From positions 1,550,001 through 1,614,000 of the forward strand of contig JADILM010000001.1 in NCBI GenBank assembly GCA_016617785.1: a DNA stretch of 64,000 bases, in the 5' to 3' direction. The translations under genes were made by a program, and so were the position numbers. This document shows, piece by piece, positions 28,071 through 40,522 of the stretch (position 1 is its first letter; every line of letters starts with the position of its first letter). Below the pieces are notes generated by a model, which was not told where the DNA came from, ran no database searches, and was given only the letters and a program-made list of their open reading frames with translations. The DNA is from Sporobolomyces roseus. Taxonomy: Eukaryota; Basidiomycota; Microbotryomycetes; Sporidiobolales; Sporidiobolaceae.

Positions 28071-29940
28071 ATGTCTTCACCTAGACCACCATCCCTACTA
28101 GCACAAGGGAGACCCACCAAACTATCAAATAAAGATCAATCTTCTTCTTCTTCCTCAACTCCGACTCCCTCAACTCTCAGTAAACCAAAGAGTGCTAAAG
28201 AGTTGGCAAAAGCAGAGAAAGCAGCTAGGAGGGCAGCAGCAAAAGGAACTACTACAGATCAAAGTAATTCGCAAGGAGGAGCAGGAGCAGGAGATGCAAC
28301 TACTAGTACACCTAAGGGGAAAGGGAATAATAATCAACCTCAACCTCAACCTTCAAGTGGTAAACACAATCAACAATCCTCCTCCTCCCACTCGTCAAAA
28401 GGAGGAGATCCCACTTGCACTTCCTCGACCAACTTTCCCTCCTCTACTTCCTCTCATCCCATCCCAAACCCTCAATCAACCCCCTCCTCCTCATCCTCAT
28501 CTTCATTAGATCCATTACAACCTTTCCTCCACCTCGATTTACCTTTGCCTTCTTCCTCTCTGTCGCATTCTTCAAAATCGAGTACCGCCAATATTCACCC
28601 GAGCATCTTGAGGCTCGCTCTCCAATACTCTGAATTCAAAGTAGTAGGTGCAAACGCGAGATGTATAGCAATGTTGGAAGCTTTCAAAGATGTAAATCAA
28701 ACCTTCTCTCCCTCCTTTTCTCTTCTCTTTCTCAAGCTGATATGCTCTTGATTAACATAATAGATCATTACTTCTTATACTCCACCACCTCAAACTACAC
28801 TCACTAGACACTTACCGACGACTCACCTCAACCCTCAAATCGCTCATTTGATCCGTGCGAGACCTTTATCAGTTTCAATGGGTACAGCCATTCGTTTTCT
28901 CAAATACGAGATCTCCCTAATCGAAATGGAAATGGATTTAGACGAGGTACGCTTCTCTCCCCCCCTTCTCCCTCTCACCTCATACTGACATGAGAGTTTG
29001 AGTTTATTGAATGAAAATAAAAGGCGAAATCACTTTTATTAGAAAAGATTGATAGTTTCATTCGAGATCGAATCCTTTTGGCTGGAAAAGTCATTGAACA
29101 ACATGCGGTAGAGAAAATCAAGGATGGTGACACTATCTTAACTTATAGTAGGTCTAGTGTAGTAGAGGGAGTTTTATTGGAAGCGAAAAGAGTTGGTAAA
29201 GAGTTTAGTGTGGTAGTAGTAGATTCGAGACCACTCTATGAAGGTACGCCCCCTAAACACTTCCCTCCTATCTCTCGCATTTAGAACGGGTTTTGGTTGA
29301 GGTCGTTCATTACAATTAAATAGGCAAGAATCTCCTTCATTCACTCCGACTCGCTTCGATTCCAACCACCTACGTACTCCTCCCTTCTCTCTCCTTGATC
29401 CTCCCTCGAATCTCTCTATGTTTCCTCGGTACCCACTCGCTCCTTTCAAACGGATCAATGTTTTCTCGAGCCGGTACGGCAATGGTAGCCATGATGTTGA
29501 AAGAAAAGGGAGTACCAGTAGTGTGTTGTTGTGAGACTTATAAATTCTCGGAAAGAATCATGTTGGATAGTATCGTTGGTAACGAACGAGGTCATTTTCC
29601 TTTCTCGCTTTTCTTATGCCCTCCTCCCTCGCTGACTTCATCCCTCTCAAATTTTTATTCAGCTACCCCAACTCCTCTCTTACAAGATCTCACTCCTCTC
29701 CCCTTGAACCCTCCCCCTCCTCCTACAACAATCACAACCTCATCGTCGAAACCCCCTCTTCCCCCCTCAACCGCACCCACCAAGCTCCTCCCTCAATCAC
29801 TCTCCCCCCTCAATTTGTTATACGACGTTTCGAGACCCGAGGATGTCACGGTGGTAATAACAGAAGCTGGATTGATCCCGGTTCAGAGTGTACCGGTTTT
29901 GCTGAGGGATTACAAACCTGTTCAAGGGAGGAATACTTGA
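28071..29940 (+). CDS. GCD2: eIF2B subunit delta (Gcd2)
   Basis: Regulatory subunit of the guanine-nucleotide exchange factor for eIF2; senses eIF2-alpha phosphorylation and limits translation under stress (known of the family). Five exons (28071-28691, 28764-28946, 29024-29243, 29324-29590, 29663-29940) close to 522 aa. Residues 1-150 are a low-complexity Ser/Thr/Gln/Lys N-terminus. The Rossmann-like eIF2B alpha/beta/delta domain follows, with KIKDGDTILTYSRSSVV, VVVVDSRPLYEG, SNGSMFSRAGTAMVA and CCCETYKFSER, ending NLLYDVSRPEDVTVVITEAG. A Pro/Thr-rich insert (LPLNPPPPPTTITTSS) sits before the last strand. No defects seen. Confidence 0.93.
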
Positions 29941-30463
29941 GATCTCGAGAGATTTTTTTGGAAATTTCTTTTGATTTTGGGAAATAGTTAATGGATTTCG
30001 GAGAGAGAAGTGGAGACGACGGGAAAGTAGGTGGGCAGAGATGGAAAAAGGAGGGAGAGGAGTGGAACGTAGAAGGGAAAAAAAAAGAGTATAGAAACTG
30101 CAGCCTTTTTTTCGAAACATCCTGCAAAGGACACCTTTTGCTCTCTCTCTCCGCATCTTTTTCGCGAACTGCTCACACGTTTTGTTACAGTCTACATCGA
30201 GAGAGGCTCTACGTATCGTTGCAACAGAAGGATAGAAGTAATTCGGGAACGAAAAAGGTAGAGGTTTGCGAAAGCCTAACGAGGTCCTGGGAGGAAAGGA
30301 TTCGAGATCTTTGCGGGGTTACGCAAAACTCAGCTACTTTATCTACACTGTCTCATAGAGCTGAAACTGGAAGAGACTCACGGGTGCTACTGAGTTTGTG
30401 GGAGGGGGAGGGGGAGGGTTCGAACGAACTAGATGATCGTGAGGTGGAGGATGAATTATACTT
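29941..30463. other. Convergent intergenic region
   Basis: About 520 nt between the GCD2 stop and the end of the minus-strand unknown gene. Contains an A-run at 30080-30088 and a GGGAGG-repeat at 30400-30415. No convincing exon. Confidence 0.4.
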
Positions 30464-31702
30464 TCAGCAGGATGGAGCTGTGGAGCTGGTGATCTGTCAG
30501 TGGTGGCCGACAAAGCTCAGACATAGCGGCAGTAGGAAGCTCACCCAATTTCGAACGTTGCCAAAAGCTCGCAAATTTCGCTCGAGTAAAGCTTCGAATG
30601 GCGCCTCTAGGTCACGAGGATCTACGTGCTCGAGAGCAAGCTGCCATGCTGCTTGTTCTTTCGCGACTTCAGGTGTGAGGACGCGACTGACTCCGGCAAC
30701 GAATTCGTCAAAATTGTCACGGTAACCCCTCGGAAGCGCCGTTTTCAGATTTGGCTTCCAAATGGCATCACTCTTGGTAGGGTCAGAGTGAATCGTATCC
30801 TCAAGGAGTTCGGCAAACAGTCGAAGGAGGAAGACTTGAGCACTTCGTCGATGCGAGTGTAAAGATTTCGCTGCGTCGTTGTGCGCCGAATATTTCTTGA
30901 CGGACTCGACACGGATTCGTTCGAGTACTCGGATGAAGAAATGAGCCGGATGAAGGGTTGCGATAGTCGCTAGATGCTCGTGTGGGAACCGACAAGTGTT
31001 GACATGACCTTCGAGTCTCCCGCGAGGTCGGTGCGTGTCGAAGTATGCATGATGAACGACTAAGCTATCGCTGTAAGCTAGATGGTGAGTCCATAGTCTG
31101 TAGGCATGTGAAAAGTGAAGCGACATTACTTACGATGGGCTTTCTGGAGGACGAGGGCAGTAAAATTCTGATAAATTGCGTTGATGCAGGTGAGGTATCT
31201 GACTGATAGTCGCAGGGAAGAGTACAGGCAAGAGTGCCTGTGCTCTCTCAATCACGAGACTTGCTACCTGCTCGGCCTCCTCCAATCCAGTATTGACGCC
31301 ATCAAACGCAAATTGCGGAATGAGAAGCACATCGAGGGTCTGTGTTCCTGTTGAGTCAGCTGGTGCTCACCAGAGCGACAGAGAAGAGCGACGCTCACCA
31401 GATGAGCTGATGGGATCAAGAGTGTACGTTCCGCGAGGTTGTGCTCGGGCTGATCCCAAAGTCCATAGAAGATCGCCAGTGATCCAGCACCTGAACCAGT
31501 GGCGAGCTCCGTCTCAAATCGTGATGGGAAGGCGAAAGACTCTGTACTCACCGATGTAACACAACTCATGTGGGATCGAGGCAGTTTCCTTCAAGCCATG
31601 CCGTATTCTGAGGTTGATGTCGTCGAGAGCTGTCTGTAGCAGCGCTGCAGCCGCCATTTGTCCATAGGTCGGGTAGACAGCGACTTCTGATAAGATAGGC
31701 AT
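30464..31702 (-). CDS. Unrecognised protein, 343 aa
   Basis: Five exons (31552-31702, 31399-31490, 31134-31339, 30545-31097, 30464-30493) close in frame to 343 aa with good splice sites. It begins MPILSEVAVYPTYGQMAAAA and contains LAERTLLIPSAHL, HLAYSDSLVVHHAYFDTHRP, a His-rich RFPHEHLATIATLHPAHFFI and a Trp/Ala-rich helix AKEQAAWQLALEHVDPRD. The C-terminal exon adds only ITSSTAPSC. No signal peptide, transmembrane span or cofactor motif stands out. The many conserved-looking His and Arg residues suggest a soluble folded protein, but I cannot name a family. Confidence 0.75.
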
Positions 31703-32304
31703 GTCGAGGGTTGAGAATCAAGAGTCAAACAGGAGGAGAGAGAAGTGAGAGAACGAGGTGCGAACTTGAATCGACCACGCGGAAACCGGATAAAGACACA
31801 AAATCCCGCAGGTTGCTAATCTGACTCCTGGGGCTCACCAAAGGCTTACATAATGAGTTGCTAGGTCTCCCAGATGCAGAAGGAGATACAAATACAAGCT
31901 TGGAAGGCAGGATCCGCTGTTGAATCGTTTCGAATCGGACGCTTTCTCAACGTCAAGGCAGACTGGGACACAGCGTCTCGTCTCTATCCTTTCATGAGAC
32001 TCTAAGAGGGGAGTAGACCATTCAATGACTTGCGTAGAAAGACTTGGACGCGTGAATGGGAGATAAAGCTAATCTTTCGCGTCGAATATGCAATCTCGAA
32101 GCTCACTCAAGTGTCGCTCGCTCCTGAATTATCGGTGCGTCCCGAGGCACATCGACCAGACCCTCACTCGATGAATCCGATCTCTTCGTTCTTAGGGTTT
32201 CGATAGGATTCGCAGAACAAGAGAGGGAACTAAGAAGACAGAACTACACACAGCGGAGAAGACGCACAACATGACAACAAGTAGGCTCGACTGACTGAGC
32301 CTTT
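31703..32304. other. Intergenic, promoter of the 343-aa protein
   Basis: About 600 nt between two minus-strand genes. No splice-linked coding sequence or RNA gene recognised. It must hold the 3' UTR of the cytochrome b5 gene and the promoter for the gene starting at 31702. Confidence 0.35.
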
Positions 32305-33333
32305 CTACAGCTTCGAACCCTCTTGAACGGGACCTTTGAGATATTGTTTCGCCGTCTTTTCCAGAATCTTCTTGTTGTGGAATTGCCAGAACATCTCGGT
32401 GCTATCCTTTCCGCACGCCTTTCTCAAGACCGCTGCTCCTCCTGGGTGAATATCCTGTTGCAGAAGATCGAGGGAAGGAATGAAGAAGTGTCAGTGACGA
32501 CGAGCAGTTGAACGATTGTGAAAGATTTGGTTTTCCTCCTCGGTCGACGCTCGTAAGCTCGTAGGAGGTAGAGACGTCACGACCCCATCTGGAGAGACGT
32601 ATTTGTCTGAGCCGATGATGCTGTCCTTCGGACTCGAGTAAAGGGACGTTCTGCCTCGTTTCCTCATCTTCGTGATTTCCTCGTTCTTCCCTCACAGTCT
32701 GTCTCCTCTTGCCTACTACCACTGCGCAACTATCCGCGTTTCATCAACACAATCATGTCCTCTGCCTCCCGGCGACACTCCAGAGGCGCTAAAGTGTGAG
32801 ATATCCTTACGAGGAATTCGGTGACATCTAAAGAAACCGACCCAGTCAGCCCATTCACTCCATTCCGACGATCCGAGAGACGCTCACCATATACGTTGCC
32901 TTCGATGATGACCCACGCATCATCAGCACTCTTGTGTTTTGCGACTTCAGCGGCGGAAATGGCCTGAAAAAAAAGGGAGATTTAGGTGGGGGTCAAGTCG
33001 AAAAGTCAGCTTTCGACTCTCTAGAGGAGACCGGTTATAGCTCGTGTGCTTAAGACGAGCTCGATTTGTCCATACACGAAGACGAATGTCCCGCTTCTGA
33101 TCCTACATTCCTCAAGTTTCTGCCGGAAGTTCGAGCGAAAGGTGAAAAGAGGGACTCACTTTGGACATGCTTGGTTGTGAAGTTTGCGGGTTGACAGACT
33201 TGAAGCTAGGTGGTTCAGAAGACGGATAGAATGTCCAACAAGCGATTGAGAGGAGTAGGAAGATGAAGAGAGCGGTCAAGGTCGTTTTTCGTTTTTGCTG
33301 TAACTCTGATTCGTCGTTGAGATACCACTTCAT
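32305..33333 (-). CDS. Membrane-anchored cytochrome b5-domain protein
   Basis: Small haem-binding electron carrier (family knowledge). Four exons (33160-33333, 32888-32963, 32811-32827, 32305-32454) close to 138 aa. The N-terminus (MKWYLNDESELQQKRK) is followed by one membrane span (LTALFIFLLLSIACWTF), so the haem domain faces the other side: signal-anchor topology, unlike the tail-anchored classic Cyb5. Haem ligands: His in DIHPGG and His in WQFHNKK. Exon 3 has only 17 nt and is followed by an unusually long 350-nt intron (32455-32804). A longer in-frame N-terminus back to 33618 exists but looks less protein-like. Ends ~375 nt from the kinase stop. Confidence 0.88.
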
Positions 33334-33707
33334 TCCCTCGCCTTTCGAAAGCGGTCTTGTATAGCTCCTAGGTGACCTGCGAGCTGTGGACGTTGATTGA
33401 AGAGCCAAACCGGAACCCTTCCCCTCCAGATTCGCGTGATCTTGGATCCTCGAAAATGTACGACTCGTGAAAGAGGACCAACGAGGATGGAAGATGATTG
33501 CAAAGAGATAAGGCAAAGACAAACGACGAAGAACAAAACGACGAAAGAAAGGAAAACGAAAAAATCCGGAGAGCTGCAAATAGAGGTATCGAGGTAGCTG
33601 CATGAAAGAGAAATTCATTAGAGTCGACCGGGTGTATAGTCGTCGACTCGAAGTAGTGAGAGAGAAGGGTATAGATAGCCGATAGAAAAGAACCGTCTTT
33701 GTCGGAA

Positions 33708-36369
<2,662 letters not shown>

Positions 36370-36830
36370 TGATTGAGAGCTCTTTCAGAGAGCCTGTGCA
36401 GGAATTCGATCAGTCTTGATAGAATAGTAGATCTCGTAGATCGACTCACCAGTCGATTAGAGTTCAGTTGAAGCGAGGAAAGAGTGGAGGTGAGGTTGAG
36501 AAGAGTTCGTGAGGAGCGTTCGCAAGGTTCGAAATTCGAACATGTTGGTAACTTTGTTCTTCCCCTTTTCTTACATCGGGAAGCTCTTCAGGGAACTCAC
36601 TCCTTATTCGGTAGGTTTGCGAGAGAGCGAGAACATGAAGAGGTCGTTTCGCGATTGGAAAAAGAAATCTTTCGCAACTTGCGAAAACAGCTCGCGATTC
36701 ACGACGATTCGACCAGAAAGCGACAGAAGGAAAACAGGGCATTGCAACGAGTGACTAATAGAAAGTGAAAGGAAAGAAAGAGAAGAAATAAGCCTAGAGA
36801 GAACCCGCTCAACATCGAACAAAGTGTGAC
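36370..36830. other. Intergenic, kinase promoter
   Basis: About 460 nt between the kinase start and the stop of the next minus-strand gene. No supported exon or RNA gene; a possible 5' UTR intron lies directly upstream of the kinase start (GTGAGTCG at ~36448 to CACAG at ~36394, read on the minus strand). Confidence 0.35.
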
Positions 36831-38211
36831 CTAAGCGGCGTCTCGCTTGTTACCAGTCATAGCCTTGATCGAGATCCTGTCTTGCGCACAGATCCTAACA
36901 GCGTTGTAGAGCATCTGAAGACGTTCTTGAGTAGACTTGCTGTCCTTTGAGACCCAAATGTCGGGCTTGTTGAACTCCATCTGCTTGATGTGGTAAGCAA
37001 AGTTGGTCTCGGTCTCCAAATCCTTGAGGACGGCGATCATGAGGAGTAGGAACATGTCATCGACGGGACGAACGACCGACCTGAGTATGAAAGATGAGGG
37101 AGTCAGTCGAAGAAACGAAGAGGAGGAGAGAGGATGAGCTACTTACTTGTACTCGAGAGCGGGAACGTGGATGAAGTTGTAAGGCTGCTTGGCCATCTCT
37201 TGAGGATCGCTGATAATACGAAGAGTGAGAGTCGTGAGCAGAGAGAACGACAAAGAGAGCGGCGAGAGTGCGAAACTTACTGAGAGAGAACGACAGTGTT
37301 GTGAACTCCCCATTGAACACCTTCTTCTTCTTCGAGAGCGGCCCACATGGATTCGAGATCCTTGACAGGTTTGCCAGATCCACTCCATTTGCTGTTACGA
37401 GAACGAACGATATCAATTGAGGTTCTGAGAAAACCAAAAAAATGGGAGGTCAGAGCTTACCGCATGTCATCCTCAGCGAAGAGACCAAGAACGCCGTCAC
37501 GTTCGTCGTCCTCGGGTCCGCCAGTAGGCAAGTTCAGTTCCTTGAGAACTTTCATTCCCTCTTTTCTTGACATCGAGGTGTAGAAAACGAAGCACCATGG
37601 CGTGTGTTGTAAAAGTAAGTAGCTCTGGAGTTGAAACATCGAATGAGACGAAGGGAGAGAGATCGAGTGATGTTTAGGGCACTTACCATCAGAGTCTTCA
37701 TGTAAGGACGAGAGATAACGTCGGTGTAACCTCCTGATAAGTGGTAGGGGAGCTTCGCATCCAAGATACCGTCAAGGGAGATGACCAAGAGAGGGTTCGT
37801 GGCTTGAACGGGACGAGACGGGACGTTGACCTGAGAGAGATAATCTCGGTTCGCGGTGTGTCCAGTGATACCTCCGAGGATGCTAGCGAGACTGCAAGTG
37901 CAAGGTCCGTTGTTTCCTCCGATGAACTGAGCAAGAGAGGGGAGAAGGGGAAACGGAGAGAGAGAGGAGTCATGAGGTGAGCGGCAAGAGATAATTGAGA
38001 AAAAGGAGGTTGAACTCACTCGAACGTGGATGGGGCAAGGAGAGGCAGTCGTAGTGCTGCTGTCCCCTCCGAAAGGAACGGCAGTGATTGACATCCTACG
38101 AGTTCTCTTGAGGACGGTGACGGAGACGTTGTTGGAGTTTCCGTTACTCGGTTCAGATCCACCTCCAAGCAATGAAGCGAGTTGAGAGTTGAGAACAACT
38201 GGGGCCGACAT
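36831..38211 (-). CDS. FCP1/NIF-homology HAD-fold protein, nucleophile Asp absent
   Basis: Six exons (38020-38211, 37687-37926, 37461-37624, 37281-37391, 37147-37209, 36831-37080) close to 339 aa. After ~130 residues comes an FCP1-homology (NLI-interacting factor) type fold: LLVISLDGILDAKL in place of the catalytic DxDxT loop, then RPYMKTLM, TPWCFVFYTSMSRKEGMKVL, KDLESMWAAL and NTVVLSHDPQEM. In active members the first Asp of DLD(E/G)T is the phosphoryl acceptor; here that position is Ser, so it may be a pseudophosphatase or a Tim50-like binding protein. The C-terminal helical region ends TGNKRDAA. Family assignment rests on motif order only. Confidence 0.65.
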
Positions 38212-38527
38212 CTCTCTAGTGAAGGGGATACTTTGGAGGGGGAGGGGAAAGGTATGGAAAGGAAAGAAAGAGAGAGCGGGAGAGAGAGAGAGAAAGGAGG
38301 TTCTTGAGGTCGTTTTTCTCCGAAACTCGCCGCGGACACCCAAGCGAGACAGGAGACAAAGCGGCGGTGCAAAGTGGGTCGTCGTCAAAAGTAGTGGCGA
38401 GTAGACTATAGCAAGAATGTGAGCAGAAGTTGCAGTTTGGAAGAGTGCGAAGGTCGATGAGAGCGAGCCGAATGGAATTTTGTGGTGAAACTGAGTAAAC
38501 CCCCCTTGTTTCCAACCGACGAGCTAG
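38212..38527. promoter_or_regulatory. Divergent promoter, NIF-like gene / XLF-like gene
   Basis: 316 nt between divergent starts, with a purine-rich tract (GAAAGAAAGAGAGAGCGGGAG) at 38260-38300. No named factor site recognised. Confidence 0.4.
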
Positions 38528-40046
38528 ATGGAAACGTGGAGCGAGGTGAGCACTCTCTGTTTGATTAGGGATCTATCGTAACTCACCTTGACGAGCTTGT
38601 AGGAGCTCTCTCGCTCTTTCCTCCCACTTCAATGGTCTTCCTTCTCCACCTCGACTTCAAACCTCTTGATTAAGCTCCTACACAAAGCAGAGCCACCCGA
38701 ACTATGTCTACTAGCTACCGACTTGCATGGCGTCTACTATGAAGGCCTCAAGGGAAGGCAATTGAATCGAAGAGTCGATGACAGTGTTGCTAGTTCCTCT
38801 GAATCGCAAACCGAGTCTCTAGGGATCATGGCTGGTGTTGGACAAGAAGGTGAAGAGCTCGTGAGGAAGACTATAGGCGGATTGGTCGAATCAGTCGAAA
38901 CGGGAAGAGGGAAAGCAGTCTTGAAAGAGGAGGGTTTCGAGGTGAGTCACTCGTTCAGCTGTCTGAGTTGACATGAGACTGACCCAACATCTGTAGCAAT
39001 TTATCGACATCACAATGCCGAACGATACAACATTCAGATTCGTTCTATTTCGACTTGAATCCGAAAGCGCCGCCTGTCTCGCTTCGCATCTCATTCAACC
39101 GCTCCTCGGAACGTCCTCTGCTCTACTTTCGCTATTGCGTCAAGCTGTACCCGACGAAACCGAGTTGATCGGAAAGTTGGAACCTGCGATTGATTCGTCG
39201 GGAAGAGCGGAGCGATTATCAGAAGGGAGAAATTGCTCAACGTTCTTTCGAGTCGGTGGAGCTGGATTACTAAAGCGGTGGGAACAGTCGATGTTGAGTG
39301 CAAAGTCGAAGAACACGGGTAAGCTACTCCTCGCTCTGGCCTGAGTCTCTCTGGCTGACTCTCAAATCGTTTTAGATCCTCTGCAACTCGCTCTTCCCGC
39401 TCCTCGACCAGCTCGACCGTCACCGAAGAAAGCCGTCGCAACACCTAACAAACCCGCTTCTCCCGCTCCTGCTTCGTCTTCAGCGTCTTCACCTCGAAAG
39501 ATTCCCGATTCGCCTTCGAAACGATCTGGATTGGCTTCAAAAATGCTTGATCACCGGACGCAAGAGAAGGGAGAGCGAGTAGGATGGGAAAATTCACAAC
39601 CGGAGGAGTCGACGAGTACGAAAGGAAAGGAACGAGAGATTGAAGTGGACGTCGAAATGCAAGATCCAGAGGTTAACGAAGAAGATGCAGAAGAACCAGC
39701 GACCGATGACGACGAATCTCCCTTCCCGCTCTCTCTCCCAGTATCTTATCAACCAGCACGTCTCTCCCCCTTCCGCCAACCTCCAAATCTACCGTCACCA
39801 CTCAAACTCGACCGTTCCCCAAGTCCCACTCTCGCACCGACGACGCCGAGCGGTTCTCGTGTGTCCCCTCCTCCTCTTCATCCACCATCGCCGTCTCAGG
39901 AGGATCTCGAGGAGAAGAAAGCGAAGAAGAAGCGAAAGGCAGAGCAAGAAGAAGCGGAGGAACTCGAACGTCGGAAAGCGAAATTTGCGAAGATGAAAGC
40001 TGGTGGAGCGGCGAAGAAGAAGAAGAAGCTAACGAAGGGACTGTAG
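38528..40046 (+). CDS. NEJ1: XLF/Nej1-like non-homologous end-joining factor
   Basis: Stimulates DNA ligase IV at double-strand breaks together with Ku (family knowledge). Four exons (38528-38545, 38603-38941, 38997-39318, 39376-40046) close to 449 aa. The N-terminal head matches the XLF layout: early WSEELSRSFLPLQW, LLIKLLHKAEPPELCLLATD, GVYYEGL and LNRRVDD, followed by a coiled-coil-like helix. Residues ~240-449 are disordered and acidic/proline-rich. The extreme C-terminus is lysine-rich, ending KKKKLTKGL, which resembles the X-type Ku-binding motif (basic run plus a terminal hydrophobic). It is longer than human XLF (299 aa) because of the tail. The assignment rests on pattern similarity. 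Confidence 0.72.
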
Positions 40047-40522
40047 AGACAACGGGACTGTAGAGAGTATCGGATTACTCAGAGCAATCGATCACGGATC
40101 GTTTGCAAAACTTTTCGAGTCGCTCTCAGCTGAGAATCTTCTACGATTCAACTTCACTAATGACTTCACTTTTATCTCTCGGCACGTATCACACTCTCTT
40201 CGCCAATTTGACGCAATATCGCAACAGTGGGTCCCTTCTGCGTCGGCTTAGAGCCCCGGCGGAGTCCGCGGCCTTGTATCGAACCTCGACATGGCGCCTT
40301 CACCTCCTCTTCCTTCTTCATCCCCTCTACCGCAATCTCTGCAGACAGAGGGTGCTTCTTGTTGATACTAGTAGCTCCTTTCGTATCGGCCCATCCAAAT
40401 CCGACTTCGTCAACAAAGCTCACGCTCTCTCCTCGAATTCCTTGAATCCTCTTATCTCGGTTTCCCCACTTCCTCCGCCGTCTCGCATCGCTTTTCGACC
40501 ATCTTAAGCTCGTTGAACAACC
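40047..40522. other. Intergenic, promoter of the PQ-loop-like gene
   Basis: About 475 nt; open frames have no recognisable product. It should hold the 3' UTR of the XLF-like gene and the next promoter. Confidence 0.35.

Noticed and set aside
32402..32722. 106-residue minus-strand frame within the cytochrome b5 gene
   Set aside because: It overlaps the 350-nt intron; joining FL directly to DIHPGG gives the exact cytochrome b5 loop length, so no extra exon is needed.
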